Of a DNA stretch of 64,000 nt, positions 1-10,697 are shown piece by piece. Made by a program: the position numbers and the translations under genes. Numbering within the stretch: position 1 is the stretch's first letter; the number at the start of each line of letters is the position of its first letter. Location: the NCBI RefSeq assembly GCF_000015565.1, contig NC_008786.1:3894501-3958500 (forward strand), given 5' to 3'. The notes beneath the pieces are model-generated. The model did no database searches. It had not been told where the DNA came from and saw nothing but the letters and a program-made list of their open reading frames with translations. The DNA comes from Verminephrobacter eiseniae EF01-2 (GTDB lineage: Bacteria; Pseudomonadota; Gammaproteobacteria; Burkholderiales; Burkholderiaceae_C).

Positions 1-3
1 TTC

Positions 4-1020
4 ATGAGGCCCCCCGGCCTGCGCGCCAGCCCCGGCCTGCGCCAGCGTGCCCGGGGCGCGGCGTTGCTGCTGGCCATGCTCACCGTCACGCTGGTGGCCA
101 CGTTTGCCGCTGCCGCGATGTGGCAGCAGTGGCGCGCGGTCGAGATCGAGTCGGCCGAGCGCGCCCGCGTGCAGTCCGCCTGGATACTGGTCGGCGCGCT
201 CGACTGGTCGCGCCTGATCCTGTTCGAGGACAAGCGCTCGGACGACGGCACCGACCACCTGGCCGAGCCCTGGGCCGTGCCGCTGCAGGAAGCGCGCCTG
301 TCTACTTTTTTGGCCGCCGATCGCAATGTGACGCAGATGCAGGACGCCAGCACCGACACCACCGAAGCCTTTCTCTCGGGTGCGGTCTCTGATCTGCAGG
401 GGCGCCTGAACATTGGCAATCTGTTCCAGGGCGGCCGGGTGCAGCCGCTGGCGCAGCGGCAGTTTGGCCGTTTGTTTGCGCGGCTGGGCCTGTCCGATCA
501 GCAGTTGAACCTGCTGGTGGACGGCATGCGCGAGGCGCAGGCCGGCGCCGGCGGCGAGGGCGGCACGGCGCCGCTGCTGCCGCCTGGCGTCACCCAACTC
601 GGCTGGCTGGGCCTGACACCGGCCACCGTGGCCGCGCTGGCGCCGCATGTCGCGCTGCTGCCGGTGCCCACGCCGGTCAATATCAACACCGCCGATACCG
701 AGGTGCTGCTGGCCGCCATCGACGACCTGGACAGCGCCAGCGCCCAGAAGATCGTGCAGGCCCGCGAGGCCAAGCATTTCCGCACGCTCGACGATGTGCG
801 CAAGCTGCTGGCCGGCAGCGGCGTCAACCTCGGCGACGACAACGCCTACTCCGTCAACTCGTCCTGGTTCGAGGTGCACGGCCGCCTGCGGCTGAACGAC
901 ACGGTGGTCGACGAGCGTTCGCTGCTGCGCAGGGATGGCCGTCTGGTCACCACCATCTGGCGCGAGCGCGGCGCGCTCGCGCGCGAGCCCTCCGGAGCGG
1001 CGCCCGAGGCCCGGCGCTGA
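4..1020 (+). CDS. gspK: Type II secretion minor pseudopilin GspK
   Basis: A 338-residue protein with the GspK layout. It has a short basic leader, then a hydrophobic stretch (about residues 18-40, AALLLAMLTVTLVATFAAAA) that serves as pseudopilin signal and membrane anchor, then a large periplasmic domain with the SAM-like helix-hairpin segment NINTADTEVLLAAI near residue 225. GspK caps the pseudopilus tip together with GspI and GspJ in the inner membrane and periplasm. The start ATG sits in ATGA, so an upstream gspJ may end at base 7 by stop/start overlap; too little sequence remains to prove it. It is first in a K-L-M-N-D series on the same strand. Confidence 0.93.
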   Translation: MRPPGLRASPGLRQRARGAALLLAMLTVTLVATFAAAAMWQQWRAVEIESAERARVQSAWILVGALDWSRLILFEDKRSDDGTDHLAEPWAVPLQEARLSTFLAADRNVTQMQDASTDTTEAFLSGAVSDLQGRLNIGNLFQGGRVQPLAQRQFGRLFARLGLSDQQLNLLVDGMREAQAGAGGEGGTAPLLPPGVTQLGWLGLTPATVAALAPHVALLPVPTPVNINTADTEVLLAAIDDLDSASAQKIVQAREAKHFRTLDDVRKLLAGSGVNLGDDNAYSVNSSWFEVHGRLRLNDTVVDERSLLRRDGRLVTTIWRERGALAREPSGAAPEARR

Positions 1021-1125
1021 GCATGTCCGGGCATGTCTGTGGCATGCCATGGCCCGCGCCCGGCGCCGCCGCCGGGGCGGGGCATCCGGGCCAGCGCCTA
1101 AAATGGCCCGCAAAATCCGTCCTCC

Positions 1126-2376
1126 ATGAGCACCCTGATCCTTTTCCTGCCGCCCGGCCGCCCAGGGCCGGCCACCGAGTACAGCTACACGCTGACGGCA
1201 GACGGCCACCATGCCACCGGCCACGCCAGCGCCCCGGCCGCCCTGCTGCCGGAACCGGCCAGGCCGGGCGCTGAAGTGGTGGCCGTGGTGCCGGCGCGGG
1301 CGCTGTCCTGGCAGCGCCTGCTGTTGCCGCCCGGCCTGCCGCTCGGCGCAGGCCAGCAAACACCACGCTTGCGCTCGGCGCTCGAAGGTCTGCTCGAAGA
1401 CCGGGTGCTCGACGATGTCGGCCAACTGCACTTTGCCATCGAGCCTGGCGCGCAGGTCGGCCAAGCGCTGTGGGTGGCGGTATGTGACCGCGACTGGCTG
1501 CGCGAGAACCTGCAAGCCCTGGAGGCCGCCGGCCGCCGCGTTGCGCGCGTGGTGCCCGAGTTTGCCCCCGGCCCCACGGCCAGCGCCGGCCCTGAGCTGT
1601 GCGCGCTGGGCACGCCCGAGGATGCCTATCTGGTCCTCAGCGGCCAGGGCGCCGACCAGGGGGTGGCCGTTTTGCCGCTGAGCCGCATGGCACTGGCACT
1701 GGCGCAAACCGGCAGCGCCGCCGACCAGACCCCGGTGCTGCGTGCCGAGCCTGCCGTGGCGGCGCTGGCCGAACGCACGCTGGGCCAGAGCGCGGGCTTG
1801 TACACCGCCAGCCAGCGCGCACTGGACGCCGCGCGCAGCCATTGGGACCTGGCCCAGTTCGACCTGGCCAGCAGCGGCAGCCGGCGGGCCATGCGCAAAG
1901 CCGGCAGCACGCTCAGCGCCTGGCTCTACGCCCCGCGATGGCGCGCGGCACGCTGGGGCGCCGGCCTGCTGGCGCTGACGCAACTGGCGGGCCTGAACGT
2001 CTGGGCCTGGCATGAACGCCAAACCCTGGCCGCCAAGCAGGCCGCAGTGCACGCCGTGCTCACCCAAACCTTTGCGCAGGTGCAGGTGGTGGCGAATGCG
2101 CCGGTGCAGATGGAAAACGAACTGGCCCGGCTGCGCCAGGCCGCAGGCAGCGTCTCGGCCAGCGACCTGGAGCCCATGCTCGCGGCCGCAGACGCCGCCC
2201 TGCCCGCTGGCCGCCTGCCCACAGCCATCGAATACAGCCCCGGCGCGCTGCGCCTGCGTGGCCTGGCGCTCGTGCCCGACGAAGCATCGGCCCTGTCCGG
2301 GCGTCTGCAGGCAGCGGGCTACCAGGCCAGCGTCGAAGACGGCAACCTGTGGCTGCGCACGCAGGCCAGCCCATGA
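1126..2376 (+). CDS. gspL: Type II secretion inner-membrane platform protein GspL
   Basis: A 416-residue GspL. The cytoplasmic actin-like domain (about residues 1-265) normally binds the GspE ATPase. A single membrane segment follows near residues 268-290 (WGAGLLALTQLAGLNVWAW), then a periplasmic ferredoxin-like domain that pairs with GspM. It lies 105 bp after gspK and its TGA overlaps the gspM ATG (ATGA, 2373-2376), indicating translational coupling. Identification rests on position and domain layout; the sequence is typically divergent in this family. Confidence 0.9.
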   Translation: MSTLILFLPPGRPGPATEYSYTLTADGHHATGHASAPAALLPEPARPGAEVVAVVPARALSWQRLLLPPGLPLGAGQQTPRLRSALEGLLEDRVLDDVGQLHFAIEPGAQVGQALWVAVCDRDWLRENLQALEAAGRRVARVVPEFAPGPTASAGPELCALGTPEDAYLVLSGQGADQGVAVLPLSRMALALAQTGSAADQTPVLRAEPAVAALAERTLGQSAGLYTASQRALDAARSHWDLAQFDLASSGSRRAMRKAGSTLSAWLYAPRWRAARWGAGLLALTQLAGLNVWAWHERQTLAAKQAAVHAVLTQTFAQVQVVANAPVQMENELARLRQAAGSVSASDLEPMLAAADAALPAGRLPTAIEYSPGALRLRGLALVPDEASALSGRLQAAGYQASVEDGNLWLRTQASP

Positions 2377-2966
2377 ACCGACCGATGCCGCCGCCGACGC
2401 TGCGCACCGCCCTGCGCCAACACTGGAAAACACTGGCGCCGCGCGAACGAAGCCTGGTGCTGGCCGCAGCCGGCCTGGTGACGCTGGCGCTGCTGTGGTG
2501 GCTGGCCATCGCCCCGGCCTTGGCCACGCTGCGCACCGCCCCGGCACGCCATGCGACGCTCGACATGCAACTGCAACACATGCACCGCCTGCAAGCCGAG
2601 GCGCAGCAACTGCAAGCGGCCCCCCGCAGCAGCCCCGGCGACACCGTGGGCGCGCTGCGCGCGGCGCTGGCGCAGCAACTGGGCCGCAGCGCGCAAGTGA
2701 GCGTGCAGGGCGCGCACGCCAACGTCACCCTCCAAGGGGCTTGCGCCGATGCGCTGGCCCAATGGCTGGCCCAGGCCCGCAGCAATGCGCACGCCAACAC
2801 GCTGCAAGCCCGGTTGACGCGCAGTGCGGCCACGGCCACAGCCACGGTCTCGACCCCATCCGGCGGCGGCGCTGCGGCCCCCGCGCCCACACCATGCCGC
2901 CCGGGCAGCGCCATGCCCCGTTGGGACGGCACCCTGGTGCTGGTACTGCCTGCGCCCGCCCCTTGA
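2373..2966 (+). CDS. gspM: Type II secretion assembly protein GspM
   Basis: A 197-residue bitopic protein with a short cytoplasmic N-terminus, one membrane helix around residues 28-48 (LVLAAAGLVTLALLWWLAI) and a periplasmic tail. It partners GspL in the inner-membrane platform. The ATG at 2373 was chosen because it overlaps the gspL stop as ATGA; an in-frame ATG at 2349 would lie inside gspL. The protein ends in a Pro/Ala-rich tail, and a 66-bp gap separates it from gspN. Confidence 0.88.
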   Translation: MNRPMPPPTLRTALRQHWKTLAPRERSLVLAAAGLVTLALLWWLAIAPALATLRTAPARHATLDMQLQHMHRLQAEAQQLQAAPRSSPGDTVGALRAALAQQLGRSAQVSVQGAHANVTLQGACADALAQWLAQARSNAHANTLQARLTRSAATATATVSTPSGGGAAAPAPTPCRPGSAMPRWDGTLVLVLPAPAP

Positions 2967-3032
2967 TGCGCCGGCCCGGCCCCAAGCCCGTTCCAATCCA
3001 TCCCAACCCATTCCACCCATTCCCATCGCCCC

Positions 3033-3836
3033 ATGGTCCACCCTGCCCGCCCTGCCCCCGGCCCCGCGTCCCGCCCGATGTGGGGCTGGGCGCTGGCCGG
3101 CGCCTGCGCCGGCGTGCTGCCTGCCCTGCTGGTTTTTGCCCCCGCGCATTGGCTGGCCGACAGCGTCGCCCATGCCAGCAGCGGGCAGTTATTGCTGCTC
3201 CAGCCGCGCGGCACGGTGTGGAACGGCTCCGCGCAACTGGTGCTGGCCGGCGGCAGCGCCAGCCAAGACCGCGCCGCGCTGCCCGGCACGGTGACCTGGC
3301 AATTGCGCCCCCGTTTCAATGGCCTGCGCGCCAGGCTGCATGCCAGTTGCTGCACCCCCGAGCCGTTGCAGGCCCGGGTCGATGCCGGCTGGAGCGGCAT
3401 ACGGCTGCGCGTGGCCGATGGCCAAAGCCAATGGCCCGCCGCACTGCTGGCCGGGCTGGGCACCCCGTGGAACACCTTGCAGCCCCAGGGCCAGCTCGCG
3501 CTGCAAACCCGGGCGCTGGAAATGCGCTGGACGGCCGGCCGCATGCAGCTATCGGGCCAGGCCCGGCTCGATGCGCTGGCCATGTCCACGCGCCTGTCCA
3601 CGCTGCGCCCGATGGGCAGCTACCGGCTGGTGCTGCAAGGGGGCGAGGTGCCCGCCGTCACCCTGAGCACGCTCGACGGCGCCTTGCAACTGAGCGGCAG
3701 CGGCCACTGGGTGGGCCAGCGCCTGCGCTTTGCCGGCCAGGCCAGTGCCAGCCCCGAACGCGCAGCGGCGCTGTCCAACCTCTTGAACATCATCGGACGG
3801 CGCAGCGGCGCACGCTCCATCATCACCGTGGGTTGA
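3033..3836 (+). CDS. gspN: Type II secretion protein GspN
   Basis: A 267-residue GspN: one N-terminal membrane helix (about residues 17-38) followed by a periplasmic domain with the typical GTVWNGSAQL segment near residue 60 and RPMGSYRLVLQG near residue 190. GspN is an accessory T2SS component found in a subset of systems, and the K-L-M-N-D order is common in Burkholderiales. It ends 4 bp before gspD. The role in assembly is not well defined for the family. Confidence 0.88.
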   Translation: MVHPARPAPGPASRPMWGWALAGACAGVLPALLVFAPAHWLADSVAHASSGQLLLLQPRGTVWNGSAQLVLAGGSASQDRAALPGTVTWQLRPRFNGLRARLHASCCTPEPLQARVDAGWSGIRLRVADGQSQWPAALLAGLGTPWNTLQPQGQLALQTRALEMRWTAGRMQLSGQARLDALAMSTRLSTLRPMGSYRLVLQGGEVPAVTLSTLDGALQLSGSGHWVGQRLRFAGQASASPERAAALSNLLNIIGRRSGARSIITVG

Positions 3837-3840
3837 ACCT

Positions 3841-6063
3841 ATGACTTGCCTGCTTTCGCCCCGCCTCCACTCAGCCATCAAAACGGTCGCTGTCAGTGCA
3901 TTGTTTGCCTGCGCCAGCGGCCAGATGTCGGCCCAAACGGCGATCGACACTGGCACCAGCAGCGTGCGCGCCGGGGAACCCGTCACGCTGAACTTTGCCA
4001 ATGCCGACATCGAGGCCGTGGCACGCACCATGGCCACCATCACCGGCCGCAACGTGGTGGTCGACCCGCGCGTCAAGGGCCAGCTCAACCTGGTCACCGA
4101 ACGCGCCGTCACGCCCGCCGCCGCCTTCGAGCAGTTTCTGGCGGCGCTGCGGCTACAGGGCTACACGCTGGTCGAGGCAGCGGGCCTGTACAAAGTGGTG
4201 CCCGAGGCCGACGCCAAACAACAAGGCGGCAGCGTCAGCGTGGCGCAGGGCAGCACCGGCAGCACGCCCGGGGGCGGGCAGATCGTCACGCAGATCTTCA
4301 AACTCGACTTCGAGAACGCCGCCAACCTGGTGCCGGTGCTGCGCCCGCTGATCAGCCCGAACAACACCATCAACGTCAACCCCGGCAACAACTCGCTGGT
4401 GATCACCGACTACGCCGACAACCTGCAGCGCCTGGCGCGCATCGTGGCAGCGATGGATGTCTCCAATGCCACCGATGTGGAAGTAATTGCGCTGGAAAAC
4501 GCCATTGCCACCGACCTGGCACCGCTGATCGTGCGCCTGATCGATGGCGGCAACGCCGGCACACCGGCGGCCGCGCAGGGCCAGGCCGACAACTCGTTCA
4601 AGACCACGCTGATCGCCGAGCCGCGCAGCAACGCGCTGATTCTGCGCGCCGCCAACCCGGCCCGCGTGGCCTTGGTGCGCTCCCTGGTCGAGCGGCTCGA
4701 TCGGGCCCCCGCGCCCGGCAGCAGCGCGGCCAGCGGCAACATCCATGTGGTCTATCTGAAAAACGCCGACGCCACCAAACTGGCCGCCACCTTGCGCGCC
4801 GCAATCAGTGGCAACGGCAGCGGCATGGCGTCATCAGGGCCGGGGCCGTCCGGCAGCACGACGGGCAGCGGCGGCGGGCTGCTGTCAACGTCGACCGGTG
4901 GCAGCAGCCCGGGCCAGAGCCTGAACGCGGCCAGCAGCAATCAGCCCGCCACTGGCGGCCAGATCCAGGCCGACCCGACGACCAACTCGCTGATCATCAC
5001 GGCCCCCGACCCCCAATACCGCCAATTGCGCGCCGTCATCGAGCAACTCGACGGGCGCCGCGCGCAGGTGCTGGTGGAAAGCCTGATCGTTGAAATTTCG
5101 GCCAACAAACTGGCGCAGTTCGGCGTCCAGTGGCAAAGCCTGCTGGGCAAAAAGGGCGCCAGCCTCCTCGGCGCCATCGGCACCAACTCCGGCCAATCTG
5201 GCGGCAACATCACGAGCCTGACCGCCGCACTGGCGTCCGGCAGCACCACCAGCATCGCCACCGCTGCCAATTCGCTCGGTCAGGGCATGAACCTGCTGCT
5301 GGCGCCGCGCATCAACGGCCAGTATTACCTGGGCGCACTGGCCAACTTTTTGCAAAACAGCGGCGATGCGAACGTGCTCTCCACGCCCAATCTGATGACA
5401 CTGGACAACGAGGAAGCCAAAATCGTCATCGGCAACAACGTGCCCTTCGTCACCGGCTCTTATGCCAACAGCAGCAGCAACAGCACGGTCAACCCGTTCA
5501 CCACGGTGCAGCGCCAGGATGTCGGGCTGATGCTGCGCGTGCGCCCGCAAATCAATGAAAACGGCACCGTCAAGCTGTCGGTCTACCAGGAAGTCTCCAA
5601 GATCGACGCCTCGACGCTGACCTCCCCGAATGGGCCAACCACCAGCAAACGCTCCATCGAATCGAATGTGCTGGTGGAAGACGGCAGCATCATCGTGATC
5701 GGCGGACTGCTGGAAGACAGTTACTCACTCAATCAGGACAAGGTGCCGGTGCTGGGCGACATGCCGGTCCTCGGCAACCTGTTCCGCAGCGAAAAGCGCA
5801 CCAGAAACAAAACCAACCTGATGATCTTCCTGCGCCCCACCGTGTTGCGCAGCAGCGCGAGCTCCGACATCCTGACCGCCGACAGATACGACGCCATCCG
5901 CGCGCTGCAACTGGGCATCCAACCCGTCGCCCATCCGATGCTCGATGCCGTCGATGCCGCCCCGGTGCTACCCCCGCCGCGGCCTGGCACCGGGCACGAT
6001 GATTCACCGGCCGCGCCGGAAGCAATCCGGCCGGTCGACACCGCCCCGGTCACTCAGTTTTGA
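3841..6063 (+). CDS. gspD: Type II secretion outer-membrane secretin GspD
   Basis: A 740-residue secretin that forms the outer-membrane channel. A signal-peptide-like N-terminus leads to the N0 domain (about 40-115), N1-N3 ring domains and the C-terminal secretin core with the signature VPVLGDMPVLGNLFRSEK near residue 638. A Gly/Ser-rich insertion of roughly 50 residues sits in the N3 region (about 325-375), a known variable loop in this family. The last 14 bases overlap convergently with the Bug receptor gene on the other strand. The ATPase and pseudopilin genes of the system must lie upstream of the window. Confidence 0.96.
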   Translation: MTCLLSPRLHSAIKTVAVSALFACASGQMSAQTAIDTGTSSVRAGEPVTLNFANADIEAVARTMATITGRNVVVDPRVKGQLNLVTERAVTPAAAFEQFLAALRLQGYTLVEAAGLYKVVPEADAKQQGGSVSVAQGSTGSTPGGGQIVTQIFKLDFENAANLVPVLRPLISPNNTINVNPGNNSLVITDYADNLQRLARIVAAMDVSNATDVEVIALENAIATDLAPLIVRLIDGGNAGTPAAAQGQADNSFKTTLIAEPRSNALILRAANPARVALVRSLVERLDRAPAPGSSAASGNIHVVYLKNADATKLAATLRAAISGNGSGMASSGPGPSGSTTGSGGGLLSTSTGGSSPGQSLNAASSNQPATGGQIQADPTTNSLIITAPDPQYRQLRAVIEQLDGRRAQVLVESLIVEISANKLAQFGVQWQSLLGKKGASLLGAIGTNSGQSGGNITSLTAALASGSTTSIATAANSLGQGMNLLLAPRINGQYYLGALANFLQNSGDANVLSTPNLMTLDNEEAKIVIGNNVPFVTGSYANSSSNSTVNPFTTVQRQDVGLMLRVRPQINENGTVKLSVYQEVSKIDASTLTSPNGPTTSKRSIESNVLVEDGSIIVIGGLLEDSYSLNQDKVPVLGDMPVLGNLFRSEKRTRNKTNLMIFLRPTVLRSSASSDILTADRYDAIRALQLGIQPVAHPMLDAVDAAPVLPPPRPGTGHDDSPAAPEAIRPVDTAPVTQF

Positions 6064-7015
6064 TGCCCAGTTCCGCGATGATTTTTCCATAGCGCCGGGC
6101 ATCGGCGCGCAGCAGGGCGGCAAACTCCTGCGGGGTTTTTTGAACCACCTCGACGCCGATCGATGCCATACGCTGCCGGGTTGCGGTATCGGCCAAGGCC
6201 GCATTTGCAGCGGCGTTGAGCCGTTGCACCAAATCCGGGGCCATGCCTTTGGGGCCGAACAAACCGTACCAGACGCCGAGTTGGTAACCGGGCAAGGTCT
6301 CTGCCACCGTCGCAACCCCGGGTAACAGCGCCGAACGCTGCGCTTCGGTGACCGCGAGCAATTTCAGCTTGCCGTTTTTGACATGCGGCAAGGTCTGGGT
6401 CGCTGCGGAAAATATCACCTGCGTCTGGTCCGCCACCGTATCCATCACCGCCGGGGCACCGCCCTTGTAGGGCACATGCGTCATTTGAATACCGGCCGCG
6501 CGCGCGAACCATTCAGCGCTCAAATGGTTGGTGGAACCGGTGCCCGCCGAGGCATAGTTGAGCTTGCCAGGATTTTCCCTGGCATAAGAGATGAAGTCTG
6601 CCAGGTTATTGGCCGGAACGGAGTGATTCACGGCCAGGGTGTTGATGACATTCGCCAACTGGGCAATCGGCGTGAAATCATCGACCCCTCGGAAAGGCAT
6701 ATGGGGCATCAGCGCCGGATTCATTGCGTGCGTGCTCATCGAACCGACCAGCAGCGTATAACCATCCGGCCGGGCTTTGGCGACGACTGCCGACCCGATA
6801 TTCCCGGAGGCTCCGGCCTTGTTGTCGACAATCACCGGCTGCCCCAGGGATTTTCCCAGCCGATCGGCAAGCGCCCGGGCCAGGATATCGGTGGAGCCTC
6901 CCGCAGCCCACGGAACGATCAAGGTCACCGGTTTTTCGGGATAAGCGGCATGGGCCAAGGTGGACGCGGCCAGCGCCAGCGCCAGAAAAATGGGACGAAA
7001 AAATCGGGGTTTCAT
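6050..7015 (-). CDS. Bug-family (TctC-like) periplasmic solute receptor
   Basis: A 321-residue tripartite tricarboxylate transporter receptor of the Bug type. It has a cleavable signal peptide (about residues 1-23, ending AHA-AYPEKP) and the family signatures YPEKPVTLIVPWAAGGSTD and DNKAGASGNIGS. It binds small carboxylates or amides in the periplasm. No TctA or TctB membrane partner is nearby, which is usual for the expanded Bug family in Burkholderiales. The ATG at 7015 was chosen because the signal peptide starts there; the open frame extends further upstream. It lies 41 bp downstream of the gamma-glutamyltransferase gene, suggesting co-transcription and a glutamyl-type ligand. Confidence 0.9.
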   Translation of the reverse strand: MKPRFFRPIFLALALAASTLAHAAYPEKPVTLIVPWAAGGSTDILARALADRLGKSLGQPVIVDNKAGASGNIGSAVVAKARPDGYTLLVGSMSTHAMNPALMPHMPFRGVDDFTPIAQLANVINTLAVNHSVPANNLADFISYARENPGKLNYASAGTGSTNHLSAEWFARAAGIQMTHVPYKGGAPAVMDTVADQTQVIFSAATQTLPHVKNGKLKLLAVTEAQRSALLPGVATVAETLPGYQLGVWYGLFGPKGMAPDLVQRLNAAANAALADTATRQRMASIGVEVVQKTPQEFAALLRADARRYGKIIAELGIKTE

Positions 7016-7056
7016 GGTCCGGGTGCCGATGGGTCGATGGGTCGATCGAGAAAACG

Positions 7057-8898
7057 TCAACGCCCGACGGCATAGCCCTGCATTCCGCGCGGATTCGCGG
7101 CGGCCCGCAGCAGCAGGCGGCCCTGCGCGTCGCGCCAGCGCGAGCACGCGGACATGCGGCTTTCGGACCACGGCGGCCCGACATGGACCTGGTGCCCTTG
7201 CTGCCTCAGCGCGTCGATCTGATCGGGCGCAAACCGGGACTCCAGGGTCAATTCATTGAGCCGGGTTGCGCGCGGCCAAAAGGACGCGGGAAAATGATCG
7301 ACATGCCAAGCCGGTGCGTCGATCGCCTCCTGGAGATTCATGCCATGCACCGCGTGGCGCAAAAAGAACGCGCATGACCACTGATCCTGCTGATCCCCGC
7401 CGGGTGTGCCAAACACCATATAGGGCTCGCCATCCTTGAAAGCCATCGATGGCGACAGCGTGGTGCATGGCATCACGCCCGGCGTCAAGGTATTCGGCAG
7501 CGATTTGTCCAGCCAGGTCATTTGCAACCGGGTATTGAGCGCAAAGCCCAGCGCAGGAATGGCCGGGCTCGATGACAACCAGCCCCCGGAAGGGGTGGCC
7601 GCCACCATATTCCCATGGCGGTCGATGACATCGATATGGCATGTGTCGCCGACGAAAACCTCACGCCCGGGCCATTGCGCTGACGCAACCAGAGGGGCAA
7701 ATGTCGGCTCGCCGACACCGAACCGCGTGTCTGCGGTCAACAGCGTGCGCCGGGCCACATCGAGATCGGGAAGCTGCGGTTTTCTGCCCAGGGGAGAGCC
7801 GGGGCGCAATATATCGGAGGCCTGGCGCTGGACCAGCCCCCAGCGTTGCTGCAAATAATCATCGGCCAGCAACGCCATTTGGGCCTCATGCGAGGCATCG
7901 GGGGCGCACCCATACCAGGCCAGGCGATCGGCCAGCGCGAGTTTGGCCGCCTCGGCAATGCCATGCACAAACCCTGCGGTATCGGGCGCGCAATGCGCCA
8001 AACCGGCATGGCGGAGCATTCCTGCCTGCTGCAAAAAAACCGGCCCTTGGCTCCAGAAACCGCATTTCATCAGCGTATGGCGCCCAAAATCCAGTTGCAG
8101 CGGCTTTTCGACGGCGGCTTGCCAGTGCGCCATATCGTCGTAGCGCAGAAATCCCGAATGCGCCTGCCCGGATGAATCCGGTATTTTTCCGGTGCGGCAA
8201 AAATCGTCGATGGCGCGGGCCACGAATCCCCGGTACCAGCCGGCGAGCGCGGCCTCGATTTCCCCGGTGCGCTTGCCACCGCCTTGGTCCTGCGCCTGGG
8301 CGATGATTTTTTCGTAGGTGGCGGCCAGTGCCGGCAAACGAAAAAGCTGCCCGGGCACCGGGCATTGGTTGTCGGGCAGCCAGACATGCGCTGATGTGGG
8401 CCAGCGGCGACGAAACAGATCCTCGACGGCGAGGATGGCCTGAATCGCCCGTGGTATCAGCACGAATCCCTCCCGGGCATAGCGCAGCGCCGGCTCCAGA
8501 ACGGCGGCCAGAGACCATGTCCCATGGTCGCGCAGCATCGTCAGCCAGGCGCCGAAGGCGCCAGGGACGGTGGCCGGCAGCAAACCGATGCCGGGCACCT
8601 GCTCCAGCCCCAGCCGCTGGAACGCTGCTGTGCTGGCGCCCGCAGGCGCCACGCCTTGTCCGCAGATCGCCTGGGCCTGCCGCTCCGATTCGTTCCATAA
8701 AAGAATGGGGACTTCTCCCCCCGGGCCGTTCAGGTGCGGCTCCACGACCTGCAGCACGAAACCGCCGGCGACAGCCGCATCGAACGCATTGCCGCCGCGC
8801 TCGAGCACCCCCATCGCAGTCTGCGCCGCAAGCCAATGGGTGGATGCGGCGACACCGAAGGTGCCGATGATTTCCGGACGGGTGGTGAAAATGCTCAT
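7057..8898 (-). CDS. Gamma-glutamyltransferase family protein
   Basis: A 613-residue Ntn-hydrolase of the gamma-glutamyltransferase family, which self-cleaves before a catalytic threonine and hydrolyses or transfers gamma-glutamyl or similar groups. N-terminal motifs: [24 protein letters not shown]. The nucleophile candidate is Thr419 in [16 protein letters not shown], matching the T-T/C-H start of the small subunit in known enzymes. No convincing signal peptide is present, so it may be cytoplasmic. The start at 8898 ([12 protein letters not shown]) fits the family better than the ATG at 8934. It pairs with the downstream Bug receptor. Substrate unknown. Confidence 0.87.
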   Translation of the reverse strand: MSIFTTRPEIIGTFGVAASTHWLAAQTAMGVLERGGNAFDAAVAGGFVLQVVEPHLNGPGGEVPILLWNESERQAQAICGQGVAPAGASTAAFQRLGLEQVPGIGLLPATVPGAFGAWLTMLRDHGTWSLAAVLEPALRYAREGFVLIPRAIQAILAVEDLFRRRWPTSAHVWLPDNQCPVPGQLFRLPALAATYEKIIAQAQDQGGGKRTGEIEAALAGWYRGFVARAIDDFCRTGKIPDSSGQAHSGFLRYDDMAHWQAAVEKPLQLDFGRHTLMKCGFWSQGPVFLQQAGMLRHAGLAHCAPDTAGFVHGIAEAAKLALADRLAWYGCAPDASHEAQMALLADDYLQQRWGLVQRQASDILRPGSPLGRKPQLPDLDVARRTLLTADTRFGVGEPTFAPLVASAQWPGREVFVGDTCHIDVIDRHGNMVAATPSGGWLSSSPAIPALGFALNTRLQMTWLDKSLPNTLTPGVMPCTTLSPSMAFKDGEPYMVFGTPGGDQQDQWSCAFFLRHAVHGMNLQEAIDAPAWHVDHFPASFWPRATRLNELTLESRFAPDQIDALRQQGHQVHVGPPWSESRMSACSRWRDAQGRLLLRAAANPRGMQGYAVGR

Positions 8899-9170
8899 GC
8901 GCTGGATGGATTGAAATATGTGGGCAACGGGCAACGGGCGAGCGCCCGGGTGGCAGCCAGTTTAGCAAGCGCCCGGAGAGCGCCTGGAGAGCGTCCGGCG
9001 GCCACGCAGACCGCCGTGGCCGAACATGGGGCAACGATTCTTGCACGACCACACCAGGCGCGGGCTTGCCGTGCGCGGTGCATGGTGCATGCGTTCGGGC
9101 GCGCCGCTACGATGGCGGGGCTTGCCGGCATTTCCGCCCGGACACCAGCCCTCTTTCAGGAGATGAATCC

Positions 9171-10694
9171 ATGAACGCACCCACCCATGCGGCCGCACTG
9201 GCCCCCAGCGTCAAGCTGTTGATCGGCGGCCAGTTGCTCGAATCGGAAAGCACCGAATGGCGCGAAGTGGTCAACCCCGCGACGCAGCAGGTGCTGGCCC
9301 GCGTGCCGTTTGCCACGGCCCGGGAGATCGATGCCGCCGTGGCGGCGGCCAAAGAGGCTTTCAAGACCTGGAAGAAGACGCCCATCGGCACGCGCGCGCG
9401 CATCTTCCTCAAATACCAGCAGTTGATTCGTGAGCACATGGCCGAACTGGCCGCGCTGCTGACGGCCGAGCAAGGCAAAACCCTGGCCGACGCCGAAGGC
9501 GATGTGTTCCGCGGCCTGGAAGTGGTCGAACATGCGGCCGGCATCGGCAACCTGCAACTGGGCGAGTTGGCCAACAATGTGGCCACTGGCGTGGATACCT
9601 ACACCCTGCTGCAGCCGCTGGGCGTGTGCGCGGGCATCACGCCGTTCAACTTCCCGGCGATGATTCCGCTGTGGATGTTCCCGATGGCCATTGCCACGGG
9701 CAACACCTTCGTGCTCAAGCCTTCCGAGCAGGATCCGATGGTGACCATGCGCCTGGCGGAGCTGGCGCTGGCAGCCGGCATTCCGCCCGGCGTGCTGAAT
9801 GTGATCCACGGCGGCGAGATGGCGGTCAACGCGCTCTGCGACCACCAGGACATCAAGGCGGTGTCGTTCGTCGGCTCGACCAAGGTCGGCACCCATGTGT
9901 ACCAGCGCGCCACGCTGGCCGGCAAGCGCGTGCAATGCATGATGGGCGCGAAGAACCACGCCGTGGTCCTGCCCGACGCGAGCCAGGAGCAGACGCTCGA
10001 TGCGCTGGTCGGGGCCGCGTTCGGCGCCGCCGGCCAGCGCTGCATGGCCCTGTCCGTGGTGCTGCTGGTGGGCGCTACGCAAAAGTGGATTCCTGAACTG
10101 GTGGCCAAGGCCAGAGCGCTGCGGCTCAGCGCCGGCACCGAGCGCGGCGCCGACCTGGGCCCGCTGATCTCCTGCGCCGCCCGCGCGCGCGTGGAAGGTC
10201 TGATCGAACGCGGCATTGCCGAGGGCGCGACGCTGGAGCTCGACGGCCGCAGGCCCCTCGTGCCCGGCTTTGAGAGCGGCAATTTCGTCGGCCCCACGAT
10301 TTTCTCGGACGTCAAGCCCGGCATGGCCATTTACCAGCAGGAAATCTTTGGCCCGGTGCTGGCCCTGGTGCCCGCACCGGACCTCGACGCGGCCATTGCG
10401 TTCATCAACGACAACCCGAATGGCAATGGCACGGCCATCTTCACGCAAAGCGGCGCTGCGGCGCGCAAGTTCCAGGAGGAGATAGATGTCGGCCAGGTGG
10501 GTATCAACGTGCCCATCCCGGTGCCAGTGCCGCTGTTCTCGTTCACCGGTTCGCGCGCGTCCAAGCTGGGCGACCTCGGCCCCTACGGCCGGCAGGTCAT
10601 CATGTTCTACACCCAGACCAAGACCGTGACGGCCCGCTGGTTCGACGCCAGCGGCAGCGCGCGCGGCGTGAACACCACCATCAGCCTTCGATGA
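9171..10694 (+). CDS. mmsA: Methylmalonate-semialdehyde dehydrogenase (CoA-acylating)
   Basis: A 507-residue ALDH-superfamily enzyme that converts methylmalonate semialdehyde to propionyl-CoA in valine catabolism. Motifs seen are [18 protein letters not shown], the catalytic Cys291 in AGQRCMALS, and [10 protein letters not shown]. The CoA-acylating subfamily is recognised by the PFNFPAMIP segment and by Asn (GAKNH) where hydrolytic ALDHs carry Glu. A strong ribosome site (aggag) precedes the ATG at 9171. The partner genes acdH and mmsB lie 7.5 kb downstream on the same strand, separated by an oppositely oriented ABC operon. Confidence 0.95.
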   Translation: MNAPTHAAALAPSVKLLIGGQLLESESTEWREVVNPATQQVLARVPFATAREIDAAVAAAKEAFKTWKKTPIGTRARIFLKYQQLIREHMAELAALLTAEQGKTLADAEGDVFRGLEVVEHAAGIGNLQLGELANNVATGVDTYTLLQPLGVCAGITPFNFPAMIPLWMFPMAIATGNTFVLKPSEQDPMVTMRLAELALAAGIPPGVLNVIHGGEMAVNALCDHQDIKAVSFVGSTKVGTHVYQRATLAGKRVQCMMGAKNHAVVLPDASQEQTLDALVGAAFGAAGQRCMALSVVLLVGATQKWIPELVAKARALRLSAGTERGADLGPLISCAARARVEGLIERGIAEGATLELDGRRPLVPGFESGNFVGPTIFSDVKPGMAIYQQEIFGPVLALVPAPDLDAAIAFINDNPNGNGTAIFTQSGAAARKFQEEIDVGQVGINVPIPVPVPLFSFTGSRASKLGDLGPYGRQVIMFYTQTKTVTARWFDASGSARGVNTTISLR

Positions 10695-10697
10695 ATT

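Noticed and set aside
2060..3601. A 513-codon open frame on the minus strand across gspL, gspM and gspN.
   Set aside because: It is antisense to well-supported secretion genes and has Arg/Ala/Gly-rich composition without any recognisable domain; long antisense frames are expected at this GC content.
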